Origin: Elusimicrobiota bacterium
Lineage (GTDB): Bacteria; Elusimicrobiota; Endomicrobiia; Endomicrobiales; Endomicrobiaceae
DNA length: 64,000 bases
Assembly: GCA_017528425.1 (NCBI GenBank)
Contig: JAFXOV010000021.1
Location: 1 to 64,000, forward strand
Reading direction: 5' to 3'
Made by a program: the position numbers and the translations under genes. Positions 1 to 7,619 of this stretch are shown here, piece by piece (positions within the stretch are counted from its first letter, which is position 1; each line of letters opens with the position of its first letter). The notes under the pieces were generated by a model. It was not told the DNA's origin. It saw only the letters and a program-made list of their open reading frames with translations, and did not search any database.

Positions 1-166
1 AAATTTGTCAAGCGGAAAATTTATTCTGCAAATTTTCATTGAACAATTATTTTATCTTTATCAACTATTTTTAAAAGAGCTTTTTGCAATTCCGATTTGC
101 AATGGGCATACTTATACCACACTTTTAAAAATTTGTCAAGCCCTAAAATTGTCCTCGGCAATTTTG

Positions 167-198
167 GAAGATTTGAAGATTGGAGAATTGGAAGATTA
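167..198. repeat. octamer tandem repeat, unit about GAAGATTG (4 copies)
   Basis: Four consecutive 8-bp units are visible: GAAGATTT, GAAGATTG, GAGAATTG, GAAGATTA. The same octamer, in a different phase, recurs at 2421-2444. The block lies just upstream of the extended -10 promoter of the U32 gene. No function can be assigned. Confidence 0.75.
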
Positions 199-217
199 GA
201 AGTATAGTTGTAAAAAT

Positions 218-226
218 TGCTATAAT
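218..226 (+). promoter_or_regulatory. extended -10 promoter of U32 gene
   Basis: TGCTATAAT is a TGn extended -10 with a perfect TATAAT hexamer. The start codon of the U32 gene is only 9 nt beyond the hexamer, so the predicted transcript start lies within about 3 nt of the ATG and the mRNA would be nearly leaderless. There is no clear -35, as is common for extended -10 promoters. Confidence 0.6.
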
Positions 227-235
227 ATATATGTT

Positions 236-1483
236 ATGGAAAAATTTAAATCCGAACTATTATTACCAGCAGGATCTTTATCGAGATTAAAGACTGCAAT
301 ATTATACGGCGCAGATGCCGTTTATTCCGGTACACCGGACTTATCTTTAAGAGCAAGATCCTCTTTCCCGTTGGAACAACTTAAGGAAGGAATAGAGTTT
401 GTTCATAACAACAATAAAAAAATTTATTTAACTCTGAATTTATTTTCACATAATAAAGATGTAGACAAATTATCTGTATTTGTAAACACTATAAAAGAAT
501 TAAATCCTGACGGAATTATAATTTCCGATCCGGGAGTGTTTCAATATGTGCACGACAGAATCCCAAATATTCCGTTACACATATCTACACAAGCAAATGT
601 TTCCTCATATCTTACGGTAGACTTTTGGAAAAATATGGGAGCAACTCAATGCGTGTTATCAAGAGAAACTTCTTTTGAAGAAATAGTTGAAATAAAAAAA
701 AGATGTCCGGATATAAAATTAGAAATGTTTATACATGGTGCAATGTGTATCAGTTATTCCGGCAGATGTCTTATCTCGGCATTTATGGCTTCAAGAAGTG
801 CAAACCAGGGGGCGTGTGCTCATTCTTGCAGATGGAAATATAAAATGTATCTTGAGGAGGAAGAAAGACCCAATAATTTTTATCCGATAGAAGAAGATGA
901 TAAAGGGACATATTTTTTTAATTCCAAAGATTTATGTTTAATGCCGAAACTCGATAAAATTTTACAGGCAAAAATAGATTCTTTAAAAATCGAAGGCAGA
1001 ACAAAAACGGAATATTATGTTGCACAAACTGCAAGAATTTACAGAAAAGCAATTGACGATTATTACAAAAATCCCGAAAAATGGGACTATACAATATATA
1101 TGAAAGAACTTGAAACTTTACAAAACAGAAGATACACATTGGGCTTTTTCAACGGAATACCGGACGATTCTGCACAAGATTATAACGACACATCAAGTAA
1201 AAGCGATTACAGAAATTGCGGAGTCGTAAGAGAAATTAACGATAACAAAATAACGCTTGAATTAAGACACAAATTGTCAAAGGGTGACGAATTTGATTTG
1301 TTGTCCCCTTATCAATTTGAACCTTACAAAATAAAACTGGGAGACATTCAAATCGCAAACTCAAAAAAAGTTGTTGATACAATTTCCCCCGGTCAAGTTA
1401 ATCAGGCAATAGTTATTACTTTACCGGAACAAGATATAAAAATTTTCCCCAAATATACCATAGCCCGAATAAAAATCAAATGA
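236..1483 (+). CDS. peptidase U32 family protein (YegQ/RlhA type)
   Basis: The 415-aa protein belongs to the U32 'collagenase-like' family. Characterised bacterial members (TrhP/YegQ, RlhA) act in RNA hydroxylation rather than proteolysis. The N-terminus has the family's ELLLPAGSLSRLKTAILYGAD barrel start, and the U32 signature EMFIHGAMCISYSGRC spans residues 164-178, with His167, Cys171 and Cys178. More conserved cysteines follow (GACAHSCRW near 198). Length is close to YegQ (about 450). The ATG at 236 lacks a Shine-Dalgarno but sits 9 nt after a TATAAT. The last 4 nt overlap the next gene (ATGA), indicating translational coupling. The substrate RNA cannot be told from sequence. Confidence 0.9.
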   Translation: MEKFKSELLLPAGSLSRLKTAILYGADAVYSGTPDLSLRARSSFPLEQLKEGIEFVHNNNKKIYLTLNLFSHNKDVDKLSVFVNTIKELNPDGIIISDPGVFQYVHDRIPNIPLHISTQANVSSYLTVDFWKNMGATQCVLSRETSFEEIVEIKKRCPDIKLEMFIHGAMCISYSGRCLISAFMASRSANQGACAHSCRWKYKMYLEEEERPNNFYPIEEDDKGTYFFNSKDLCLMPKLDKILQAKIDSLKIEGRTKTEYYVAQTARIYRKAIDDYYKNPEKWDYTIYMKELETLQNRRYTLGFFNGIPDDSAQDYNDTSSKSDYRNCGVVREINDNKITLELRHKLSKGDEFDLLSPYQFEPYKIKLGDIQIANSKKVVDTISPGQVNQAIVITLPEQDIKIFPKYTIARIKIK

Positions 1484-1695
1484 AACAAATTTTGATGTTA
1501 TTATCTGCCGTTATCTTTATATTTATATGTGTAGAAGTTATGCTACAAACGAATTATTATGTTCTTTTATATTTCAATAAAAGATATAATAACGATGTTT
1601 CCGTAGCTCAAACAAAATACAAACTAAAAACGGTTGAAACTTTTATGAATATTAATGACTATATAAAAAATAAATCTATACGAATGGTAAACTAA
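1480..1695 (+). CDS. small single-span membrane protein, unknown
   Basis: This 71-aa protein has one strongly hydrophobic segment at residues 4-22, then a polar, Lys/Asn-rich tail of about 45 residues. It is not recognised as a member of any family. It starts inside the stop of the U32 gene (ATGA overlap) and its own stop abuts the Smr gene ATG, so it is locked into a coupled operon, which is the main reason for calling it real. The topology suggests an inner-membrane anchor with the tail in the periplasm. FtsL/DivIC-like small proteins have this shape, but no specific motif supports that. Confidence 0.65.
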   Translation: MKQILMLLSAVIFIFICVEVMLQTNYYVLLYFNKRYNNDVSVAQTKYKLKTVETFMNINDYIKNKSIRMVN

Positions 1696-1971
1696 ATGTC
1701 TTGTTTAAAACTTGATTTACACGATATTTTTAATAAAGGTAAAGAAATAGATAAATCTTTAAATGATATAATTCAACAAGCAGTAAATAAAAAAATAGAT
1801 ATTGTTGAAATAATCCCGGGCAAGGGAACGGGACAATTAAAAAAGAAAGTTACACGATTTTTAAATGAGCCGAATATAAAAAAATGTTACAGCAGATATA
1901 AAACCGATAACATAAATTTTGGTAAAATATACGTATATTTCAACCATAAAAAATTGGAGAAAACTAAATGA
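1696..1971 (+). CDS. stand-alone Smr-domain protein
   Basis: The 91-aa protein is a minimal Smr (small MutS-related) domain. The LDLHD motif is at residues 6-10 and the loop IIPGKGTGQLKKKV, matching the family HGKGTG element with His replaced by Pro, is near residues 39-52. Smr domains bind or nick nucleic acids, as in MutS2, SmrA and SmrB. There is no MutS2 ATPase here, so this is a free Smr unit. It starts directly after the preceding stop and its own end overlaps the next gene by 4 nt. The substrate is unknown; acting on RNA would fit the U32 neighbour, but that is inference. Confidence 0.85.
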   Translation: MSCLKLDLHDIFNKGKEIDKSLNDIIQQAVNKKIDIVEIIPGKGTGQLKKKVTRFLNEPNIKKCYSRYKTDNINFGKIYVYFNHKKLEKTK

Positions 1972-2426
1972 GAAATTTTATTATTGTGATTTTGATAAAT
2001 ATGTTTGCTTTGTTTATTGTGTCAGGAATTTTTAACGGATTTGAAATCTCAAGTTGGCAAGCCTTGGTTGTTTCTGCAATAATATTATCTTTAATAAACA
2101 TTTATTTAAAACCTATAATAAAAATTATAATGTTGCCTGTAAACTTTTTAACTTTGGGACTCTTTACATTATTTATAAATGCTTTTTTATTGATAATTGT
2201 AGAAGATATCGTAAAAGGTTTCTATATAAAAAATTTTGCAACCGCTTTTTTCGGTGCTTTAATGTTAAGTATAATTTATTTGATAGTTGAGAGATTTGTA
2301 ATAGTTAGAGATCAATCTTTCTACAACTCATCGAAAACTAAAGTTCATTATAAAGAGTCTTTAGACAACGAAAACGTTATAGATGTAGAAGGAAAATACG
2401 AAGACGATAAAACGGCGGAAGATTAG
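1968..2426 (+). CDS. DUF360/phage-holin-4-like membrane protein (YvlD type)
   Basis: The 152-aa protein has four hydrophobic segments (about 3-21, 28-50, 58-80 and 86-110). It carries the family pattern of a Pro/Leu-rich third helix (LPVNFLTLGLFTLFINAF), typical of the 'phage holin family 4' group (YvlD/DUF360). These are chromosomal inner-membrane proteins despite the name, linked to envelope stress in some bacteria; no phage genes are nearby. An acidic cytosolic tail of about 40 residues follows. The start overlaps the Smr stop (ATGA). Confidence 0.8.
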   Translation: MRNFIIVILINMFALFIVSGIFNGFEISSWQALVVSAIILSLINIYLKPIIKIIMLPVNFLTLGLFTLFINAFLLIIVEDIVKGFYIKNFATAFFGALMLSIIYLIVERFVIVRDQSFYNSSKTKVHYKESLDNENVIDVEGKYEDDKTAED

Positions 2427-2444
2427 GAGATTGGAAGATTGGAG
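2421..2444. repeat. octamer tandem repeat (GATTGGAA, 3 copies) ending in a ribosome site
   Basis: Units GATTAGGA, GATTGGAA and GATTGGAG are consecutive. The first contains the stop of the holin-like gene and the last supplies most of the GGAGG Shine-Dalgarno of the HD gene. It is the same unit, phase-shifted, as at 167-198. Confidence 0.7.
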
Positions 2445-2453
2445 GAAATATAA

Positions 2454-3644
2454 ATGATAACAAAACAACTTATTGAAAGAATTTTTTCTGCAGCAAATAT
2501 TTTAAGATGGAACGATCATATAAGACCGTTTGATTTTTTTGAAATAGATAAACAAGCTCACAAAATGATAATTGCATACATCATTGCAAAATTCGATGAG
2601 GAAGAAGGTAAACCAATAGATTGGCTTAAACTTATCGAAGGCGGAATATTTGAATTTTTTCACAGAACAATGCTTACCGATTTAAAACCGGAAGTTTACC
2701 ATGAAATAATGTCTAAAAAAGCAAAAGAGTTGAACAAGTGGGTATTAGAAAATCTTAATGAAGATGTTTCAAAAATCGGACCTGAATTTTCAAAAAGATT
2801 CGAACAATTTTTGTTTGATGACGAATATGCAAAATACGAAAAAAGGATACTTGCCGCTTCTCACGAATTTTCTACAAGATGGGAATTCGGAGTTATTTTC
2901 CCGTTAAACAAAATGCTTTACGGAATAGACAGGACAAAAGAAACGGTTGATGCTTGTGTAGCAAAATATCAGGAATTTGCGGGTGTAAAAAAGTTAATGA
3001 TGAACAAAAAATATTACGGATTTCTTGATATGTGCGGGCAATTGAGATTCCAACAAAGATGGGCACAATCTTTCAGACAACCGAAAACTTCCGTATTAGG
3101 GCACATGTTTATAGTTGCAATATTTGCGTATTTGTATTCTCTTAAAATGAATGTTTGCGAAAAGAGATGTTATAACAATTTCTTCTCTTCTTTATTTCAC
3201 GATTTACCGGAAATTTTAACCAAAGATATAATAAGTCCGGTAAAATCTTCCGTTGAAGGTCTTGAAGGTATAATAAAAGAATTTGAAAAGAAACAAATTG
3301 AAAACAGAATTTTACCGCTACTTCCGGAAACATGGCATTTTGAAATGAAATATTTTGTAGAAAACGAATTTGCCGACAGAGTTGTTGAAAACAATGAAAT
3401 TAAGTTTGTAGATACAATAGAAGAAAAATATAACAAAAACGAATTCGATGCTACCGACGGTAAACTTGTAGAAATGTGCGACAAACTTTCCGCTTATATA
3501 GAAGCTTCTTTAGCTTTAAGGTATGGTATTCATTCCGATATGTTAAACAAATCGAAAATGAAACTATACAACAAATTTGCAGATATAAAAATTGCAAACT
3601 TAACTTTTAAAGATGTTTTTGATTATTTCAAAGAAGAGAACTAA
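2454..3644 (+). CDS. HD-domain phosphohydrolase (YfbR/COG1896-like)
   Basis: The 396-aa protein has an HD metal-dependent phosphohydrolase core in its C-terminal half. His217 lies in SVLGHMFIVAIFAY, His249-Asp250 in LFHDLPEILTKDI, and a distal Asp in the EMCDKLSAYIEASL helix. This is the layout of YfbR/oxetanocin-A-like nucleotidases. The N-terminal half (HRTMLTDLKPEVYHEIM) is helical and probably an additional regulatory or pseudo-HD part. Start choice is clear: GGAGG 8 nt before the ATG. The stop overlaps that of the convergent PBP1A gene by 4 nt. A nucleotide monophosphate substrate is likely but not proven. Confidence 0.8.
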   Translation: MITKQLIERIFSAANILRWNDHIRPFDFFEIDKQAHKMIIAYIIAKFDEEEGKPIDWLKLIEGGIFEFFHRTMLTDLKPEVYHEIMSKKAKELNKWVLENLNEDVSKIGPEFSKRFEQFLFDDEYAKYEKRILAASHEFSTRWEFGVIFPLNKMLYGIDRTKETVDACVAKYQEFAGVKKLMMNKKYYGFLDMCGQLRFQQRWAQSFRQPKTSVLGHMFIVAIFAYLYSLKMNVCEKRCYNNFFSSLFHDLPEILTKDIISPVKSSVEGLEGIIKEFEKKQIENRILPLLPETWHFEMKYFVENEFADRVVENNEIKFVDTIEEKYNKNEFDATDGKLVEMCDKLSAYIEASLALRYGIHSDMLNKSKMKLYNKFADIKIANLTFKDVFDYFKEEN

Positions 3645-5749
3645 TAACCTTCGTTTTCTTCGTTATCTTCTGCTATAACTTTTTCATCGTATTGATTTTT
3701 TTGAGTACAATACATGGTAGGAACTGTTCCTTCCAAAAATGTTTCCAAGTAAGCGTTTGGTGTTTTACTTAAAGCAAGAAGACCTGTTTTAGGATCTATT
3801 AAAGCCCACTCTATCCCGGTACTCGGCTGCGTGAAATCAACAACCGGATAACCTTTTAAAGCTTCTTTCATAAAACTTGTCCATATCGGGCAAGCAAGGC
3901 TTCCGCCCGTAACTTTTGTTCCTAACGAAGTTCTGTCGTCATAACCCACCCAAACACCTGCAACAATTTGCGGTGTGTACCCGACAAACCAAGCATCGAC
4001 ACTGTCATTTGATGTTCCTGTTTTACCGGCACAAGGTCTGCCTAATTGTATGGCAGCATATCCGCTACCGTTTTTCACAACACCTTGCAATAAATTTGTC
4101 ATAACATAAGATGTTTGCGGCGATAATACTTCTTTTTCCACAGGCAAATTGTTTTCTAAAACTTTCCCGTCTTTATCTATAACTTTTGTTATAAAATAAG
4201 GTTCCGTTCTAACACCGCCTGAAGCCAGTGTTCCAAAAGCGGAAACCATTTCCTGTAATGTAACGTCGCTTGAACCGAGCGCCAAAGAAAAAGTATTTGT
4301 TAAAGGACTTTTTATACCCATTTTCCTTGCATAATCAATAACTGTTCCGGGGGTTACCTTATCTATAGTTTCAATCGCACAAGTATTTAAAGATCTTGCC
4401 AACGCTTCTCTTAATAAAACCTTTCCTCTGTACCTTCCGCCGTAATTTACAGGAGACCAAATTTTCATCGGATCTATAACTTCTTCTCTTGTCATTTTTT
4501 CCGCCAACACTTCAATATAAGAAACGTTTCTTGAAACTAAATTCCAAGTATTACCGTCGAATAAATACACCATTTGTTCGTCTTCTAATTGTGTTGCCGG
4601 TGTCATTCGTTTTGTATCTATTGCGGCAGTATATACAAAAGGTTTAAATGAAGATCCCGCCTGTCTTTTTGCCTGAACGGCTCTATTGAATTTTGTTTCT
4701 TTGAAATCTCTTCCGCCGACCATAACCCTAATAGCTCCGGTTTTGGGATCTATTGCCATTATGGCACCTTGAACTTTTTTGGGTTCAACCCCTTCTTTTT
4801 CAAAAGTGCTTAAATGGTCTCGATCGAATTTATCCAACGCTTCGGTTAAAGCTTTCTCCGCAGCTTCCTGCATTTTTATATCGAGGGTTGTATATATTGT
4901 TAAACCGCCTTTATGTAAAACATTCGTTCCGTATTTCGGCTCCAACAATATTCTTAAATACTCAACAAAATAATGTCCCGACGTTTGTTCTTGTGTATGT
5001 TTTTCGGTAGGAACAGGAACTTCGTTAGCTTCTTTTTCCTGTTCTTCGGTTATATATCCCAACTCTCTCATTCTCGATAAAACAAGAGCTCTTCTTTTTG
5101 TTGCTCTTTCGGGATTTCTTAACGGAGAATAATAGTTCGGAGCTTTCGGAAGAGCCGCAATCATTGCACATTCAGCTAAATTCAAATCTCTAACCGATTT
5201 ACCGAAATATATTCTTGATGCTGATTCTGCTCCGTATCCCCCCGCACCGAAATATATCTGATTTATATAAAGTTGCAAGATTTCTTCTTTTGTATATTGT
5301 CTTTCAAGTTGTATTGTAAGCAAAACTTCTTTTATTTTTCTTGTGAGAGTTCTTTCGGCAGTCAAAAATATTGTCTTTGACAATTGTTGTGTTATCGTAG
5401 AACCGCCTTGTGCAACTTTACCTTTCAAAAGATTTTTTACAAATGCTCTTAAAATACCTTTTGTTGATATTCCCCAATGCTCATAAAAATCGTTATCTTC
5501 CGTAGCCAAAAAAGCATTTTGTAAATCTACCGGAATATCTTTTAAAGGAACCAATACTCTTCTTTCAACAAAAAGTTCCGTAATAAGTCTTTCGTTTCTA
5601 TCAAAAATTCTTGTGACTATACTCGGGGTATAATTTTCAAGGTTAGATATAGACGGCAACTCATCTATAAGTTTTTTCGTATATAGTGAGCCGGCAACTA
5701 TTGATATTGAAAACAGTATTACTAATACTAATATTATTTTGAATTTCAT
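3641..5749 (-). CDS. mrcA: class A penicillin-binding protein 1A
   Basis: This 702-aa bifunctional peptidoglycan synthase has an N-terminal signal-anchor (residues 2-20). The glycosyltransferase GT51 domain shows TEDNDFYEH at 83-91 (catalytic Glu84) and GGSTITQQLSK, and a transpeptidase domain follows. The catalytic SxxK is Ser366-Ser-Phe-Lys369, SLNT gives the SxN element, and KTGTS begins at Lys576. All active-site elements are intact. The ATG at 5749 is preferred over a longer TTG frame because the latter would start inside the -10 of its own promoter and an AAAGG lies upstream of this ATG. It is transcribed divergently from the antiporter gene. Confidence 0.96.
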   Translation of the reverse strand: MKFKIILVLVILFSISIVAGSLYTKKLIDELPSISNLENYTPSIVTRIFDRNERLITELFVERRVLVPLKDIPVDLQNAFLATEDNDFYEHWGISTKGILRAFVKNLLKGKVAQGGSTITQQLSKTIFLTAERTLTRKIKEVLLTIQLERQYTKEEILQLYINQIYFGAGGYGAESASRIYFGKSVRDLNLAECAMIAALPKAPNYYSPLRNPERATKRRALVLSRMRELGYITEEQEKEANEVPVPTEKHTQEQTSGHYFVEYLRILLEPKYGTNVLHKGGLTIYTTLDIKMQEAAEKALTEALDKFDRDHLSTFEKEGVEPKKVQGAIMAIDPKTGAIRVMVGGRDFKETKFNRAVQAKRQAGSSFKPFVYTAAIDTKRMTPATQLEDEQMVYLFDGNTWNLVSRNVSYIEVLAEKMTREEVIDPMKIWSPVNYGGRYRGKVLLREALARSLNTCAIETIDKVTPGTVIDYARKMGIKSPLTNTFSLALGSSDVTLQEMVSAFGTLASGGVRTEPYFITKVIDKDGKVLENNLPVEKEVLSPQTSYVMTNLLQGVVKNGSGYAAIQLGRPCAGKTGTSNDSVDAWFVGYTPQIVAGVWVGYDDRTSLGTKVTGGSLACPIWTSFMKEALKGYPVVDFTQPSTGIEWALIDPKTGLLALSKTPNAYLETFLEGTVPTMYCTQKNQYDEKVIAEDNEENEGY

Positions 5750-5779
5750 AATTAAAAAACCTTTGCCTATCAAATAAGT

Positions 5780-5808
5780 ATTATACATAAGAAAACTAAA
5801 AACTACAA
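5780..5808 (-). promoter_or_regulatory. promoter of PBP1A gene
   Basis: On the minus strand TTGTAG (5808-5803), a 17-bp spacer and TATAAT (5785-5780) are visible. The TTCTTATGTATAATA core around the -10 is repeated at the gatC promoter. The -35 is only 9 bp from the -35 of the oppositely directed antiporter promoter, so one bound regulator could affect both. Confidence 0.7.
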
Positions 5809-5817
5809 TAATAGCTG

Positions 5818-5846
5818 TTGAATAGTTGAACTGCTTAATGTATAAT
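5818..5846 (+). promoter_or_regulatory. promoter of CPA2 antiporter gene
   Basis: TTGAAT (5818-5823), a 17-bp spacer and TATAAT (5841-5846) match the sigma-70 consensus well. The predicted transcript start is near 5853, giving a leader of about 20 nt that contains the GAGG ribosome site. Confidence 0.75.
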
Positions 5847-5872
5847 AATGTTTGAAAAATTATGAGGTTTTT

Positions 5873-7573
5873 ATGTCTAACGGAATAGGTTTATTATTCA
5901 CATTAACAAGCGGTTTAACCGTTGCTTTATTGCTGGGTTATATTGCTCACAGAATAAGATTATCGCCTCTTGTAGGATATCTAATTGCCGGAATTTTGGT
6001 AAGTCCTTATTCACCCGGAATAGTTGCCGATATGAGCATAGCACAACAATGTGCCGAAATCGGTATCGTTCTTTTGATGTTCGGTGTAGGAATGCACTTT
6101 AAGTTAGAAGACTTTGTTTCTGTAAAAAATATTGCCGTAGGTGCATTAATTCAAATAGCAAACTGTACAATTATTACAACACTTTTAATCAAACTTTTAG
6201 GATGGTCTTGGACTTCAGCCGTAATCCTTGGTATTTCTATATCGGTTGCAAGTACCGTTGTTTTAACAAGAGTATTTTCCGACAATAAACTATTACATAC
6301 ACCTACGGGTCATGCCGCAATAGGCTGGCTTATATTGGAAGATCTTTTTACAATTTTAGTATTGGTTTTGTTACCGGCTTTTCTGGGTAAAACGGCTTCA
6401 AATCACAACTTATTTTTAACATTTGTAATTACAGTTTCCAAACTTGCCGTTTTGGTTGTATTTGCTTTGATTGTCGGTAAAAAAGTTATTCCTTTTTTGT
6501 TGGAACATATATCAAAAACAGGCAACAGAGAACTTTTTATTTTGGCTGTTCTTGTTATTGCTTTGGGAATATCAGTTTGTGCGGCAGAATTTTTCGGAGC
6601 ATCTATGGCTTTGGGGGCATTCTTGGCCGGTATGGTTGTAGGGCAATCGGATTTCAGCTCAAGAGCAACTTCGGAAGCTCTTCCCATAAGCGATGTTTTT
6701 TCTGTTTTATTTTTTGTTTCCGTAGGAATGCTTTTTGATATTTCAACTTTAAAATCTTCATGGCCATTAATAATAATATTGTTATTTGTTGTTCTGTTTG
6801 TAAAACCTATAGGCGCAACTTTTATTATTAAACATTTAAAACAACCCGTAAAAAAAGCTATATCCATAGGTGTTGCTTTAGGTCAAATAGGAGAATTTTC
6901 TTTTATTTTAGCTTCACTTGCCGTATCCTACGGAATAATGTCTCACGATGCATACAATGCAATAATTTTTGTTTCGATTGTAACAATAACATTGAACACC
7001 ACAATTTATCGTTGGATACCTTCCGTAATAAAATTTTTACAGAAAAAAGGATACTTTAAAACATATTATACGATAACCGATGAAGTGGAAAACGAAACAA
7101 AAGATTTAAGACATGTTATAGTTATAGGTTATGGTCCGGTAGGTAAAACAGTAACCAAAATATTATTAAATAAACAATTAAATGTAACTGTCATCGAGAT
7201 GAATATTGATACCGTCAAAAAAATTAAGTCACGAAATATAAAAGAATTAAGAGCAATTTACGGAGATGCTTCTCAACGAGAAATTTTAATAATGTCGGCT
7301 ATTCAAACTGCAGAAGCAATAATTATTTCTACTCCGTTTGCTCCGGCTCAAGAAATAACCGAAATTGCAAAATCTTTGAATTCAAGAATAAAAATATTGG
7401 TTCATACAACTTATTCGCAAAATGCCAAAGATTTAAGAAAACAAGATTCAAATTTAATAGTTCGTTCCGGTGAAGGCTCTGTAGCTCTTGCACTTGCAAA
7501 AGAAGTATTTACGATTTACGGTTCAACTAATTTTGAAGAAGATATAGACAAGATATACAAAGAATTGCTCTAA
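5873..7573 (+). CDS. CPA2-family cation:proton antiporter with TrkA-N domain (KefB/YbaL type)
   Basis: The 566-aa inner-membrane protein has about 12 transmembrane segments in residues 1-385, with the Na+/H+ exchanger fold motifs (VGYLIAGILVSP, GIVLLMFGVGMHF, GASMALGAFLAGM). A cytosolic TrkA-N/RCK domain then begins HVIVIGYGPVGKTV, with the GxGxxG at Gly419-Gly424 for NAD(H) binding. It probably exchanges K+ or Na+ for H+ under nucleotide control. There is no TrkA-C domain. The ATG at 5873 has GAGG 5 nt upstream; an upstream in-frame TTG is rejected because it lies at the predicted transcript start. Confidence 0.9.
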   Translation: MSNGIGLLFTLTSGLTVALLLGYIAHRIRLSPLVGYLIAGILVSPYSPGIVADMSIAQQCAEIGIVLLMFGVGMHFKLEDFVSVKNIAVGALIQIANCTIITTLLIKLLGWSWTSAVILGISISVASTVVLTRVFSDNKLLHTPTGHAAIGWLILEDLFTILVLVLLPAFLGKTASNHNLFLTFVITVSKLAVLVVFALIVGKKVIPFLLEHISKTGNRELFILAVLVIALGISVCAAEFFGASMALGAFLAGMVVGQSDFSSRATSEALPISDVFSVLFFVSVGMLFDISTLKSSWPLIIILLFVVLFVKPIGATFIIKHLKQPVKKAISIGVALGQIGEFSFILASLAVSYGIMSHDAYNAIIFVSIVTITLNTTIYRWIPSVIKFLQKKGYFKTYYTITDEVENETKDLRHVIVIGYGPVGKTVTKILLNKQLNVTVIEMNIDTVKKIKSRNIKELRAIYGDASQREILIMSAIQTAEAIIISTPFAPAQEITEIAKSLNSRIKILVHTTYSQNAKDLRKQDSNLIVRSGEGSVALALAKEVFTIYGSTNFEEDIDKIYKELL

Positions 7574-7577
7574 AATT

Positions 7578-7586
7578 TGATATAAT
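7578..7586 (+). promoter_or_regulatory. extended -10 promoter of glmS
   Basis: TGATATAAT forms an extended -10 with a perfect hexamer at 7581-7586. No good -35 is seen. The leader would be about 28 nt with an AAGG ribosome site. The identical nonamer recurs before the GT2 and tail-collar genes. The 46-nt gap is too short for a glmS ribozyme. Confidence 0.65.
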
Positions 7587-7619
7587 AGACTAAATATTTA
7601 ATAAAAAAGGTAACATATC

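Larger units (their letters stand above)
1..235. other. intergenic/left-edge region with imperfect direct repeats
   Basis: No convincing gene is seen. A 64-codon open frame (5-199) has no recognisable domain, no ribosome site and runs into a simple tandem repeat, so it is not called. Two imperfect copies of a segment starting AAATTTGTCAAGC and ending near GCAA(A)TTTT lie at about 1-37 and 129-165. The right end carries the octamer repeat and the promoter of the U32 gene, listed separately. Confidence 0.5.

Noticed and set aside
5-199. 64-codon open frame at the left edge
   Set aside because: No domain, no ribosome site, imperfect repeats inside and a C-terminal part made of the octamer tandem repeat.
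1968-2426. Prophage holin
   Set aside because: The family is named for holins but this branch is chromosomal; no lysis or phage genes are adjacent.
7574-7619. glmS ribozyme upstream of glmS
   Set aside because: The gap is 46 nt, far too short, and contains only a promoter and ribosome site.
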